From the NCBI RefSeq assembly GCF_030272615.1, contig NC_081410.1, positions 118,119,140 through 118,179,139 on the forward strand: a DNA stretch of 60,000 bases, written 5' to 3'. This DNA comes from Cryptomeria japonica. Taxonomy: Eukaryota; Streptophyta; Pinopsida; Cupressales; Cupressaceae. Under the pieces are notes generated by a model, which saw only the letters and a program-made list of their open reading frames with translations, ran no database searches and was not told where the DNA came from. The stretch's first letter is position 1. Each line of letters starts with the position of its first letter. Below are positions 23,401-38,400 of the stretch, piece after piece. Made by a program: the position numbers and the translations under genes.

Positions 23401-26400
23401 GACGGATTTGGAGGTTGCGAACAAACAGAGTTTGAGGGAAAGCATTGCAAAAACGTGAAGTCGTACAGCACCAGACAGTTATTCAATTCAGTTATCAACC
23501 TTTGGGGAGTGTGATGGAGGATTTGAGGCGTCTCCTAGCCTTTGTGCCAGAAGGTTGTGGCCACTTCCAGGCATGAAGGGCACGCTTTGAGGAACTTCGA
23601 GTATGTCTCGGCTGGACATAAGGTTGCCTTGGTGGATGCACAGAGGGCTCGAGAGGAGCTGACCACCAAGTTGGAGGCAGTAGTAGCGTTGGACTTAGCT
23701 CAACATACCCAGGAGTTGGATGCCGAGAGGGCAGGGTGGCTATCAAGGACAAATTTGCTAGGGAGACAGTATCATTTGAGTAGCAGTTGGTGGAGGCTGA
23801 GACTAAAAAGCGTGTCTTGCAGACAAGTTTGGTTTAGGCACAAGAGGACTGTGATGTCAAGGAAAAAAGAACTCCTTACGGAAGCAATAATGGTGACATC
23901 CGCACTTGAGCATCGGATGGTAGCAGAACAGGGTTTTCAGGCAAGGACGCAGCAAGTGTATGGGTTCTAGGCTCGACTAGCATTAGCAGTTCCTGCAGTT
24001 CTCTACCTTGGTTCTGTTTAATGTCATCTCTATTTTGTATTAAGTTGTTCGGAGACGACTTCTTTTCTTGGGGGGGATGATGTTGCCGGGAATAATCATT
24101 ATGTTATGTTGTCATATTATGTTTATGTTGTCGTCGGTAATAATGAGTTACGGCAGTCAGTTAGTTAGTCCTCCCGAAGGACAGTTGGATGCAATAGTTG
24201 GTCACACCCCTTCGGGTATTATATATTGCATACCGTTCCTTCTTAGTATCATCATGATAGTCGTATCTGGGTGTAATGTTATAAGCACTTGATGTACATG
24301 GACTATTGAATTTATATAGAAACTCGTTCTTTAATATATTTCCATTATGTTCTGTGCATTTACTTTCTGCATTTAATCGTTTACCTGTATGTGGCAAACC
24401 TGCACATCAAGAAAGTTTGTGACCCTTTTGGTAATCTCTTGTAACCCATGCATGAAAGAATCAACAATTGATTTGGAAGGAATAATTGTTGTCTTCAAAA
24501 CCAAACCCAAAGAAAGATTAGTATAAGATAAAACATCACTCAATCCAAAGGATGGATTGTCAATTATGTGGACGTCATGCTTAGGTTCTTCTTCCTCTAG
24601 AGCTACACAAGTCACAAGCTTGAAATCTCCATTCCTTGCTCAATAACATTGTTTGGAAACTTTTCAAATTCTGAAATTTGGAAGTTTCCATGAATGAATT
24701 CATCCCATGAAGAGGATATCACCAACTACAATTGAAGGGCATTAATAACAACTCACCAACTCAAATAATTTGTGAAAAGTCCCAATTGTTGGCCCACTCC
24801 AAAATTCAAGACCAAACTTCATACAAGAATGATGCAACTCAAAGCAAGTACCAACAAAGAAAGAGTCTTCAACTGAAATCATCAAATTGCATACCCAATT
24901 TACCTTCCAATTCTGTATGCAGTAAGGAATGTTGATGCCTCCTAGTGTCATATCACTCCTAATGCAATCTTCATCTAGCTCCTCATTTACATATTTCATA
25001 TCTGGCGGTCTCCTAGGAGGGTAACTAATCACCTCATAATGTGAACTCGGATCATTAGCAGGCTGAAAAACATATTCCAACTCAAGTTATGAATCTTCTC
25101 CTAGATCCCATACCTTACTATTTTCAACAAATGCAAGACTACCACCAAGAGTTGTTCCATCATCCAACTCAAAAAGTGGATTGTCATATGTCATATCATT
25201 ACCCATCTCAAACAATCAGTTATCAACAACCACCACAAATCGATTCTACCAATCATGTTCATGCAAAGAAGTGAATTGCTGCTATGATGAATACTAAAAT
25301 TAGAACATTCATACTTGTCATCAATGACTCCAAGGCTGTCCCAAAGCACCTGAGCCTCTCCATTATCATTTTCAGTAGTAAACCGTGGGTCCAAATCATC
25401 AAAGAATTCATCACCAATAGCTGATTTGAAGTCACCAAGGCTTTCATCTAAATGAACATTAGTAAAATCAGTGATGAAAATATCAGCAATAAATTATTTG
25501 ACTCGCGATTTACCACGAGTCAAACTTGCCGAAGATTTAATTGATGAAAAGATCGCTGATGATATTCTGCAAAAAATCACACGGAATTTCAAAGAAAAAA
25601 TCGCAAAAAATTGCGAGTAAAACATGAAAAAACCACAAATAAAAAACGTGTTCCATTTTTAATGGAAAACCTAAAATTTTTAAAGCGATATAAACGTGTT
25701 TTGACCTGCGATCATTTTCACATGAGATAGATGGCACGCAAACGCCAACGAAAGGAAAAAACATGAGTAGGGCATTTCATTTCAGGGCATTTTGACCCGC
25801 GGACGCCAACAAATGGAAGGAAAAAACACAGGTAAGGCATTGGTAATATGCTCTCTGTCATTGCTGCTATAAGGAGGTCAACGTACAAATCAGTAGGCGA
25901 CATATTAATCATTTCTCTAATGAATTTTCTGTTTATAAAGTTAGTCACCGTTTTTTGAAGGCTCATTGTTCAAAATTCAAACATTAAAGTAACCTAGATA
26001 GACAACAAGTTAGTTGAGTTTTGGAGCTGAATTTTCTAACTATTTCAACATTTAAGTCGTTGCATTCTTCCCTGCAAATTTTCAATAGAAGTGGGCAACT
26101 TTTTCAATGCCATTTTTGGCACAAATGTAAAACATATTGATGGTAAGGATCTTGTGCATTCAAGAGTCACACATTTTGCCACTAATTTCCTCAACTATTA
26201 GGTGCATTGCCCAACCTGAAGCAGATATTTGTGAGTGAAAGATTGTTGGCGAGTCCTTATTCTAGGAAGTCTGAAGTAGAGAAGGTCATCAAGACCATTT
26301 TTTATGATAGATTTGCCAAACTCATAGAAGAGATCATCAATGTAATTTTCAAACTTCTATTGATGATTTATTTTTTAATTTTCTAATATTACACTTTGCT

Positions 26401-29400
26401 GATTTTTGTTAAATTTTTTATATCTAGTGTCTAAACCATTGGCGAGGGTTCTACGGATGGTGGATGGGGATAAAAACCCCACAGGGTATCTATATGAGGC
26501 CATGGATAAGACCAAAGAGGAAATTCAGCACTTGTATAGGTCAGACAGGACCAAATATGAACCCATATGGCGCATAATTTATCAAAGGTGGAACCAACAA
26601 CTCCAACATATTCATGTGCTACCCATATCATTTGAACACCAATTTTTTTTTCTCCCCTACTTTCAAAGCAGATGCAGAGGTTCAAGTTGGCCTCGACGCG
26701 TGTATTAAAAAGTTAGTTGTTGATGAAAAAATTCAAGACCTCATACTTGATGAGTTACAAAGTTATAAGAAGGAAGAAGGGTTGTCATTTTCTTCACCTA
26801 TTTGCATTCGTAAGAGAGACACCCCACTGCCAGGTAAAAAAAAACGTGCTCTTAAATGTCTTTTACCATTTATTTCAATCTTTAAGTCTATAAAAATCTT
26901 TACCAAGTTATAAATGGCAATTTTTATCCTTGCAAATTTGTGGTGGGAAGATTATGGTGAGACAACACCTAATCTTCAAAGGCTTGCTATCCGCATATTA
27001 TCTTAGCCTTGTAGTGCTTCTGGTTGTGAGCGCAATTGGAGTGTTTTAGAGGCCATTCAGACAAAAAGGCACAATAGATTGACTCAAAAGCACTTGAATG
27101 ACCTTGTATATGTGCGGTACAACCTTCGATTGTGTAAAAAGAAGGTACAAGAGCAAGGTTCACATAAAGCACTTGACCTAGATGACATTGATCCATATTC
27201 AGCAGAGAGGATTGTTAAACCTGATGGTGCTACTGCTGATGTTGATGTGGAACCATTTTTCGCTAATGATCACTTAGCTGAGTTGGAGAGGGAGGCAGTT
27301 GAATGAGCGGCAGAAGTGGCAGAACGTGAGGAGGCAAAAGATGAGGTTGGTGATCTAGCAGAGGCAGTTTCCTCACCTATTGAGGATATTGCAGCAGCAC
27401 CACCATCTAAATCAACACCCACTCAGCTGCAACAAACTTTCTTGAGATTTAGTCATAGATGAAATTTATAATTTCTAATTTTCATTGATATGAAAGCTTG
27501 AATTTAATATGTATTCAAAGATTGTAGTTGTTTTGTGGTCTATGATATGCTTTTGACTCAAATTTATTCAGAGGTTGCACTTGTTTTTTGGTATATGATA
27601 TGTATTTAACTCAAACTATGATTTATATATGATGGAAACCAATGATATGTTATTATGTTCTATAAATTTAGTGTATATGTGTGTTTTTTAAGAATATTTT
27701 AAAAAATTATATATTTTCAAATGTTTGATAAATTTGCCAATTTTTTGTTCTCTAGATTTTTTTTAATATTTGGGCCAAAAGAGTTATTGCAGAGTAAGAG
27801 TTTTTCATCTTTGAGTAAAATCATCACAAGAATTATTATGGAAGTCAATAGTCTTAGTAGCATCACCGGATAAATCTGAAAGTGGTTCCAAGCTATTGTT
27901 ATGTCCTTTCCTTCATGGACTATTTCATCCATAGTAGCTACATGTTGACCAAAGTATCACCCTAAAGCTCAGTCACAATTAGTCAAGGCACCATCTTCAT
28001 CCACATGTTCTATTATGAACCCCTCTTCTTTTTCTACTTCTCATTATTTCTCGCATTTGGTAGATTTCTTTTCATTTACTTCTGCTTTCTCTTTAACTAG
28101 AAAGAGAGCTCTCAACCACTCAGGATGCTCATACAATTTCCTTAAATTCTCACCAAGTTCTTGATTACACAACTACAATTTTAGTTACTTTTCTGCAATC
28201 ATATTAGGCATTCTGATAAACGCTCTTCAAAAGTCTTCATCTTTCACATAAGACCCTTCAGAATGGCAGATACACTACTCCAAAACCACTGTAGTATGCT
28301 ACCCTATCCTAGAACCATTTTTTTTTCCTTTCCCACTCTGCGTTATTTTGTCAAATAGTTAGCACGCATTCACTGACAAAGTACATTAACTTGTTGGTCA
28401 TGAAAACTCATCTTGTTGATGATTTAAATGTTTGTTTCAGACTAAGAAATGTATTCAGATTTGCAATATGATTTGGAATAATATTTGTGCTAAATAGAGA
28501 AAACAAACTTACACCAAGAAGAGAACATCATAAACATTAAATATTCAGCAAGAACAGATTTCAAAAGATAAATGTGTGACCTTATTTGCAGCAATATTAA
28601 ATATGAAATTATTCTGAAATGTTTTCTAGTGACCAGCATGGAAATGACATTGTTCTCTTAATTTTCTAATTTTCTATTACAGAAATACAAGGAAGTCTGA
28701 TCTTTTACCTAGGCGAATCCCAATGCTACAGAAGCAAATAGATTTACTAATCTGAAGCATTAATCAACAGCTGCACTTAGGCCTCCTTCAAAGACCTCGT
28801 CTAAGTCTTCAGTTTCTACTCTGAGTGCAAGGATAGATACCACAAATACCATGAGTGGAAAAGTTAAACCATTCTTTATCTCTTGCCAACCTACACCAAA
28901 CTTCACTTCTACTCCCACACCAAAGACAAGGGAAGTCTCACACGAGAAAAGAACAAACCAATGCCTAGAACAACGGAATCCAAAACTCCACACCAAAGCT
29001 GAGAAGGGTTTCCATGCCAAGAAATAAAGTTATTAACCACACCCAAATGAAGTGACAAACCCTCACCCCACAGTAAGAAGATTTCACTCCAAGAAGTGAT
29101 ATATCCATGCAAAGCAAGATGTAATGCAAACCAAGTAAATATGTTTCTTCTAAATCCTCCAAATTCCAACCCCAAAATCTCCTACAATCCAAACACTGAA
29201 AGAAACCACACAAAGAAATATCAAATATGAAAGCACTATGAAATACCTGTAAGATATCTCCAACAAATAACAGCCAAAGTTGATCTTTCACTACCGTAGC
29301 TAGTCTTCTTTAAGAAGGTTTTTGTTCTCTGGAAGGTTGAGATGGACCAAGTCCAAATCTCCAAAACCACGCAAGATATGCTCAAAGAGAAATATTAGAA

Positions 29401-32400
29401 ATAATAAATTCAACATACCAAATGAGCTCTCCATTCCCCTTTTTATAAACTTTTTAGGGAAATTTCTAGAAACTCCCTCTTAAAATCACTTTATTAATTT
29501 GTTAAGCCTTTTAACTCCAAAAAGTGTTTTAATTTACTTTTTAAACATTTCCGGCCCTTGAAGTCACTTTTAACCGCCTCAATATTTAAAAATTTACATT
29601 CTCTTTCCAACAAGCTATAACATTGAGGTGCTTGATTAATTATTTTAATTAAAATGGCAACCTTAGTGAAATTAATTAAATTCAGCTCAATAACACACCT
29701 AATTAGCCATAATGGTCAAAATGCATGAGAATTGAATTTTGACCGCTTAATAGTGATCCTGTTGAAGCAAGATGATAAACGCACCCAACTGGGTGACTTA
29801 CTAAAAATAGACGCTCCCTCCAAGAATATTGGAGCCCAAATAGAAGCCAAAAATAACGTTTGAAAGTGTCATAGGACTCCTCTAAATCATCTAAGCTCAC
29901 TAGTAACATCAAATTACCCCTTTGAACAAGCTAACACAAACCCAGAAAGTGGGGGACAATTACAATGCTAGAGAACAAAAAATGGGGATATTATAGGAAT
30001 GGTGTTTATGCAACTCAATTCAAGGAGAGTGATCATGCAAAGAATCCTTGTGGTGGGTTCACATAAAAGTATATGGAATATCCTCGTGCTAAGCTCTACC
30101 TCTAATCTGAATTGGGTCTTGAAATAAATCACATTTTGGTTGGGAATATTTGATTTATTCATAGATTGCATGACTAGTGAAGTGATTAAGATATATTCCA
30201 CTCACTCCATGATGCAAATTTGAACAAACAAAAAGTGTAGAGAAAGGCAAGAGGTAAAATAGGTTCAGAAAAGACCTAGGGCTGATCCAAACGCTCTAGG
30301 ACTCATAGCAGTTGGTATGAAGTAAAACAAGATATAACAATGCATTTGGGAAATCATAGTTAGCAAGCTCGGCAAGTTGCCGAGTACTTGCAAAATAATT
30401 CCCATGGCATTTTTTCTAAAAATTAACTCACAGAGTTTCCTGTTGAGTTTTTGACAGTTTTGGTGAGTTTCCAATGAGTACTTGACAATTATGATCCCTT
30501 GAGTCACACATGTCAAAAGCATAGATTAAACACTCCAAAAACAATATATTTGGGCTTTATAAGCACTATTTTTTTCATTTTAAAAAATTATGAAAATGGT
30601 GAGGCAAAGGCCTATTTTTTTGGGGGGGTGATGTGCTCAAACCCTTGCCAAACTCATTTGATTCATTTTGTAGTTGTATTTTGCATAAGTTTATTTATTT
30701 TTCAGAAAATTATGTTTTCTCAAAAAAATTAAGTATTTTTTAAGTTGCCAAATTTTGCCACGTCAAAAATTTTTGGTCTACCAAATCCAAGTTGAGTTTG
30801 ATTTCGTGAACTATGATCCAAATAAGAAAAATCATTCAGCACCTGCAGAATTTTCCTAGATATGGCAGAACAGATTCATCAATGCCAAATCTGTCACCCT
30901 ACAAAACAAAAATAAAACATCAACTGCCTAGAACTGACAATGAATGTTTCTCTTTTTGTCTATTAATGGGAGTTGTCATTTGGAGTGTTTACGAAGATTA
31001 CTTTCTCATTTTCTTTATAAGCATATCCATTAGGGTCATTTATTTAGCATTTTGAAGTTGTAGGCTGTGTGCACAATTGAGTTCACAAGTGATGTGTGTT
31101 GTTGGAGCAAGTTCTAAGAGCAAGGGAAGCTTTTAGAAGATTAATGAAGCTCTGCCAAAGTCCCATGTTGTTCCTAAAAGCTCAATTTGAGCAATTGTCT
31201 TGTAAATCTTCCATGATGATAGTGGAGATGAGGAGGCACAGCCCCCGCTCTTAAGGTATAATTATACTGCTTCTCTCTTTTCATGCTGATTTATGTCATT
31301 TACTTGCTTAATTTTTTTCTATGCAACTAATTCATGTTATCACTTGAGCCTGCACCCCTGTTTGCTAAGCTCTTAACTCAGCAGGCTTGTGACACATGGG
31401 AACTCTCCTAGGCCTGTGGGTTGCCTAATACTTGGAGTGAACCTCTAGAGAAAGCTGGTTCTTAACTGGTTATCACCTAATTTTGACTATCCTAATGATT
31501 TTTTGAGAAAAAAGAAGGGAAACATGAAAAATGAACCTACTGCCTAACAGGTGATGCACCAAACTGAGTGTCTTGAGAAAGAAAGCAACAAACAGCAAAC
31601 AGTATGACAGCAATAATACTCACCTACACAACCCAGTAGATCATAACCCTTGCATAAATAATTTATAAGAAGGCTAAAATCACAGTCCTTAGAAGAGAAA
31701 AACACTTCTCACAACCTAAGACTATTATTTCACTCGCAACTTATAACCTACAAATAATTATGTTTCTGCATAAGGTACATACATGAAAATACAGTTTAAA
31801 GGACAAGGATATCACAAAAACCTACATAAACACCAAGCACTCATAATGACAAAAGAATATGGGAAGGCATGGACTGCTTATTACTGCTCAAAGTTGTTAC
31901 AATGTTCTCTTACTCCTGAAAAAGTGTTACAAAAACATTCCCTGTTGCAGAAAGAACTCAGAAATTACAGTCTGCCAAAAGATGAATGAAGAAGAACCCC
32001 TACAAAGAAGAAGGAAAGTAGTATATATGCTTTCCAAATATTCCACCTCCTCTTGGGCGAGCAGAAACAAAAACCCACCTTCAAAACACCTGAAACAAGT
32101 CTGAAAAGGGAAAAGCTGGGCCAAAAGTCAAGCCAACCCATACTGCAACCATAAAAGCTCTTAAAAGCACCATAAATGGCCCCAAAATATCACTGAGAGG
32201 CCTACAAGCCTTCATTAATGTAAAAAATCTCCCTTTTGACTTTATCAAATAAACATGAAAAATAATCTTATAAAGTGATTTTAAAAATTATTACTTAATT
32301 GAATATTTGTTTAATTTCCCTTTTAATATTTAAAGTCAAGATTTAATAAAATAAAGATAATAATGTTATTTATTTAAAGTGATTAAATAATGTAAATCAC

Positions 32401-35400
32401 TTTAATAAGTAATATTATTATTTCTATTTACTAAATCAATAAATGTAATAAGAAAATATATTTAATAAAGTGTTTTAAATTAATCACTTTCAATAAATAT
32501 TTAACTTACTACATTTATTAATTTTGATGACTTTTAAATATTAAAAAATGGAAGGAAACAATTATTTATTTAAGTAAATAGTTTATCAAAATACTTTAAT
32601 GAATTATTTCTCATTTTATTAACCAAGCCTAAAACTCTAATGGACATATTATAGACATATTTATTAAGAGGTTATGATAATACCACTTAATAAATATGAA
32701 TATTACAAAATAATTATTAAGTGATATTAACATAATCACTTGATAAATATGTAAAGGGGGATAAAACCATCCCTTTAGGCATTTCCATGAGGCTGAGAGA
32801 AGATAGAAAAATAAAAGGCAAGGCAAAACAAATGCCTTAGGCCTTCGATGCATATTTAGGCAAAATAAAAAACCTAAAAGTCACTTCTCTCTCCTTATGC
32901 GATATTTTCATTCCTCGTTGTTGTGGTGTGAAGCTAAGGTTTGTGGAAAAAAGAAAGACATTTTGGTTTATTGTTGGCCGCCATGTTTGATTCGCTGCAA
33001 GTTCGAGCTGTTGGAAATGATTTTTTGCGAGCTGGGAACTGAAACATACGAACTTCTTCGTATTCCTTTCGCATTCGATATCTTCATGGCACTGCTGTAG
33101 CATGATTTTTCAGTGCTGGGTGCCGCCATGAGCTTTCACAGGGGTTTGAGTTGAGGCTGCCTTCATGTCTTAAAACTGTTGTTACCTGCCGCCACAGGTA
33201 AGATTTTCCTGCTCCACGCATAGCAATCTGATTTTATGAGGACTGAAAAAGTAAAAAAGTTGTAAACCCTTCTTTTACTCTTCTAGATTTGTACTATGTT
33301 GTGCGCTAAAAGATGCATTTTCTAAAAACTGGGCATGATTTTTCCCTTGATCTGTTGTTGGACGCCATGCTGCTATTTTATGAAACTATTCTGCAGACCT
33401 CCGCCATTAATGGCTGCTTCAGGTGCATATATCTTGAATTTGACACTTCGATTTTTTAGATTTGTTGGAAAACGTGGGTTAAAGATGTCTTTGGCATAGA
33501 TACAACTACTGTATATTGCTTTGTACAAAGTGATGGGAATATTCTCTATATCTCGTGACCCATCTGGAGAGTGTTGGTTGATATTTGCAGAGTCTAGCAT
33601 AGCATATTAGTCCTCAACAGTCATTCCCTTGTGCATGAACATAGATCATAAATCTGCGATATACTTTTTTTTTTTCTTTTTGAACCTGTCCTTGAAAATT
33701 ACTTCCAGCTGGTGGGCATGTGGAAAGTGACAGATTGTTTGACCCTGCTAATCAAAGAATTTTATTTTTACTTTTGCACAACTGTGCTAGTTACAGCTGC
33801 TCTGCACTCATTCTGTTTATATTTGAAACCCTTGTGCTCTAACAAGAAGAGGGCTTTTCTGTCCTTGTGCATAACAATGTATTTTAAGATGATTCCTTCT
33901 CCAAGAAAACGCTATGGACATCATTGTGCAGGCTATGACTCCTTTGTTTCTGTATTTTCCATATTTAGTGGATGTATCTGTTTTCACTCATTTTTACATG
34001 CAGCACTTTAGCTCTCTGTTGTATCTGATTTTATGCATGAAAACGTCTTATAACCGCAGTATTGGAAATGATCATGAGATTTACCTTTAGATTCCTCCTT
34101 TGCTATCCGCAATAATGCTGTTGTGTTGACCTTCATGATGATGCTTAAGGGTTGTTAGCATGGTGTTTTTGCTTTTATGCTTTAACTTTGGTGTATCATG
34201 GGGTCTTAGCCATCTGTGCTTTTAACGTAGAAAAGAAACTCTTGTTCTAAATGGCTGCCATTACTTTTACTAATTTTCCATGGAATGCAATCTGTATCAT
34301 TAGTATTATGGCTATGTTGTGGCTGTAGCTCCTCAATGAATCTTGTTCTTACTTGCAAATCTATATATTTCTGCTAAAACTTAAACTAAACTGAAACATC
34401 CATCCATTATCTCCTCTTCATGTTGTCAAATGACCCTCTGATTTTCTCTTAACCTGATAATGCTTGACTGTTACATCGAACTCTCAGTGTGTATGGTGCA
34501 AATGGAAGTTTGTGACTTTAAAAATGTCCATGGTTGTTTTGCATTGAAAACAATTTGGACTGCACATTACTATTACTGTCCTTTGAGTCTGAGAGACTGA
34601 ATATTGCATTTTCCATACTTAGTGGACAGCTTCACGCATGCACTGCATCTTCTCATTATTATGCATAACACGAACCTATCCACGCTCTTTAGAAAGGGCA
34701 GCCTTCATTCATGCTTATTTGCTGATCATAATCGCATACTTGCGTTTTGTTGCTCTTTCTCTATCATCAGTTCTGATATAACTTAATTGTATGAGACCTT
34801 GCTATTGTGTTTCATATGAGTTGGGCTCAACCTTTGTGGGAGCCTCATTTACCCCCACTCATTTATGAAGTTTACGACCAGCAAGCTACTTTTTCCTAGT
34901 CCTGCACATGAAGCAAACATGCTAGAAATAATATGCATACGTATGATGATTTTTCTTTTGATCGGATATTTGTTTTTCCTGAGATCTTCCGTGATGCTGA
35001 CTATATGCACCTGATGCATGTAGGGACTATATGTACATGCATGCGTTAGTATACATGTTAGGAATGTAATCAGCCATTGCTTAGAACGAAATGTTCTAAC
35101 TCATTGCATATTTAACCTTTTTGCAGATACCGGAAGGAAGGCAGATGCAAACAAGGACGATGCAGCAAGACAAAGGCAACATCAAGGCTACTCCAACCAT
35201 TCTAGTCATTCAGGCAATGACTGGTTCCATTCTCAACATGCTCTCTTTATTTTTGTACTCATGTATACATGTCTATGTATTTCCTTCCTGCGCCTGATGT
35301 ATGTAGCTAGTCTCACGGCTCTTTGTGTGGGACGCATGTTTGAATATCAATAAAAATACTTCCCTTTTTTTTATGAGATGTCTCTCTCTTTTGTTGTTAC

Positions 35401-38400
35401 AAACTAGAAGTATTAAAATATAATCTTCAGTTCATTTTTTCTTAGTGCAGTTGGAATGCAATATAGCAGAAGTAATATGTACTTGTTTCATTTTGTAAGA
35501 ACAAGCATATCTCAAATTATTTTTCAACTAGAAGTGAAAAATAGGTAACAATTCACAAGCTGCAGCACTTAAGGAATCACAATTCTAAATTTCTAATTAC
35601 AATCATGTTTTTTAAGCATAATTGTCACAGAAATTTTAGTATGTTGAATTCATGTCAATAAATTAGGAATGGAATATCTATCCTAATCATGGATAAACCT
35701 TCTTACTAGCCAAAAACAGTCGGTCCTCATCATGATCAAGTACAGGGATTTTCCCATAATCAAATATAGAAATTCAAGTAGATTTGGAGGTAATAGTTGT
35801 TAATGCATGATAGCTTCGGTAAGATAAATGATTGAATGAGAGATAAATGAAGTCTCTCATTCAATCATTTATCCTATCGATAAACTATCAGGAAAACTTC
35901 AAGCTTTTTCAATTGATGATAATTCTTCATTTGTATATGTCCAATCTATTTAGTCGATCAATGTTCAAACTATCGCTAATCATATCATAGCATAGTATAT
36001 TGATTAATATCGGTTTGCATTATAACTGTGATCACCAATTATTATCAGCTTAACCATGTATCCCGATTTATATCGGTTGATTTCTCAACAGTAAACAAAT
36101 GATGATTATCGGATTGCTATCGGGTGGAAAAGCATACACCACTTGATATCTAACTATTAGTTAAGTGATTGGTATCGGTTAACAAGTCACTTAGACACCG
36201 ATTGACATCAGTTAACATGTCACGTAAATACCGATTGGCATCGGTTATCACGCCACGTAAATACCGATTGGCATTGGATACTAAGTTACGTAGACCCCGA
36301 TTAGTATCGGGCTATTGATTAGAATAAACACCGATTGGTAATCAAAGGGTGCAATCAAGTAATGTCTTGATCGGTCATGTCCATAAGACATGATTGGTCA
36401 AGGCATTGCTTGATCCTCCCCTCTTACATATATGTACCAATCGTTATTTGTGAGGACATTGAAATCCATAAACGCTCCTCTCACCTGCCACACAAAAGAA
36501 GATAATCAGATTTATAAGATAAATAGATAATACATAGATAGAGAGAATATAAATTAGAATACATCTTGCATATTGAATTGAAAATTGAACATCATTTACA
36601 TGGTATCAGAGCTATAGTTAAATCAAACCTGAGGCTGTTCAATTTTGTGGAAAATTCAAAACAAGCATATATTCAACATCACAATTCTTTCAATGGCTAG
36701 CGCTATCAGATTTGAAGATAGACTCGGAGGAGGTGATGACTTCTCAGCATGGAAGTTCAGAATTCAAATGATTCTAAAAGAAAATAAAGTCGAATCATTT
36801 GTAAAAACTGAAAATGCAGAACCTGAGACTGAACCTGACAAAACAACTTGAAGAGAGGGAAATGAAAAGGCCATCAAAATCATAGTTGATGGGGTGAGAA
36901 ATAATATTATGCCCATCATAAGAAAACATGAGACAACCTACAACATGTTCAAAGCACTTGAAAATGCATTTGAGATATCTAATGCCAGTAGAACCTAGGC
37001 TTTAAAAAGAGAAATAAATCACATAGCCATGATCAAAGGAGAATCAGTCAATGCCTACTTCATGCGAATATCTGCCCTAAGGGATGAACTGGCAACCCTT
37101 GGATATGAGATCCAAAGCAAAGAATTAACACTCATTGCTCTAGATGGGTTGCCTAGCATATGGAAAACATTCGTCCAAGGCATCAATGCAAGGGATGAAT
37201 TTCCAAAATTCGATAGGCTAAAGGCTGACTGTCTCCAAGAGGAATCAAGGCAAAATAAAAAAGGGATCAAGCAAAAGAATATAGATGAAGATCTCCAAGT
37301 TCTAAATACGAACTCAAACAAGAAAAGCAAACAGAAACAATTCAAAAAGAGAAAAGGTCGTCACAACAAGAACAACTTCAAGAGGGACTTTTCTCAGATT
37401 CAATGTTACAGACGTGACAAATTTGGGCAATATGTTGCCAAATGTCCAGAAAGAGCTAAGCAACAAGCCACATTTGCCAAAACAGGAAAATCTAAAAGGG
37501 AAGAGGACACCGACAAGTATGTACTCTATTCAGCACTCACAAACCAAGCATCAAACAAAGATAACTCCTGGGTGATCGACAGTGGCTCATCTAGACACAT
37601 TACAGGATTCAAAGAAGTGCTAGACTCCATGAAAGAGGAGAATGATGAGGAAGTAACTATCGGAGATGACTCTACACATCCAGTCAAAGGAGTTGGAACC
37701 TGCACCATCAAACTAAAGTCAGGTGTATCATTGCAACTTAAAGGAGTACTATATGTTCCAGGCATCAAGAGAAATCTAGTCTCAATATCAGCACTGGAGG
37801 ATAATGGATACAGAGTGACCTTAATGGACAACAGAGTATTGGCTTGGCCAAAGAATTCATCCATCAAGAAAGCTAAAACGATTGGTCAAAGACAAGGCTA
37901 CTTGTATGAGCTATGCACAGAGCCCAACTTAGTCCTAATCCATGAAACTACAGATGCTAATGAAGTCTTGCATAGAAGACTAGGCCACCTAAATTTTAGA
38001 GCTTTATCATCAATGGGAGATCTTGTCACAGGTCTACCTAAGTTAAAGAAATATCATTCAAGGGCATGCCAAGGATGTGCCCTAGGTAAAAATACTAAGG
38101 GTGCTTTCCAAAATAGTAAAAGGAAAACAAGTAAAATTTTAGAGTTAGTTCATTCTAATGTATGTGGACCCATGTCTGTAACCTTCTTTGGGAGGATTTT
38201 TGTATTATGTAATAGTTTTTAATGACTACTCTAGAAAAGCTTGGATCTACTTTCTGAAATGTAAAGAATCAGAAGAGATCCTTAATAGGTTTAAAGAATT
38301 CAAATAACTAACAGAGAACTACTCAGGAAATAAAATTAGAACCCTAAGAACTGATAATGGGGGGGAATCCACATTAGAATTATTTAAAGAGTTTTGTAAA

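Larger units (their letters stand above)
18552..24400 (+). mobile_element. Ty3/Gypsy-type gag-protease retrotransposon lacking reverse transcriptase
   Basis: 5.85 kb with two 320-bp LTRs (18552-18871 and 24081-24400) and a near-perfect TSD (TGCAT before, TGCAC after). A tRNA-type primer site follows the 5' LTR. Inside are an extra frame upstream of gag, a gag with three zinc knuckles, a protease-like domain, a short tail resembling the end of integrase (YGKETVVPIEFMVPGLR), a palindrome-rich GC block, a coiled-coil-like frame and a G-rich polypurine tract. Reverse transcriptase, RNase H and the integrase core are absent. The copy therefore depends on another element for mobility. Confidence 0.92.
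35798..36600 (+). repeat. 5' LTR of the Copia element (803 bp)
   Basis: Begins TGTTAATGCATGATAGC and ends ATCATTTACA, directly followed by the primer site. It contains a perfect hairpin near the start and a 33-bp tandem array. A TATA-like ACATATATGTA lies near 36426. Confidence 0.95.

Noticed and set aside
18551-24292. Similar hydrophobic frames of about 70 codons at 18551-18763 and 24068-24292
   Set aside because: They are the same stretch of the two LTRs of one element read through by chance; similarity reflects the LTR copy, not a membrane-protein gene family.
30000-35792. Looking for a second host gene in the long featureless part of the intron
   Set aside because: No frame over 100 codons, no recognisable domain and no convincing exon chain could be found by eye.
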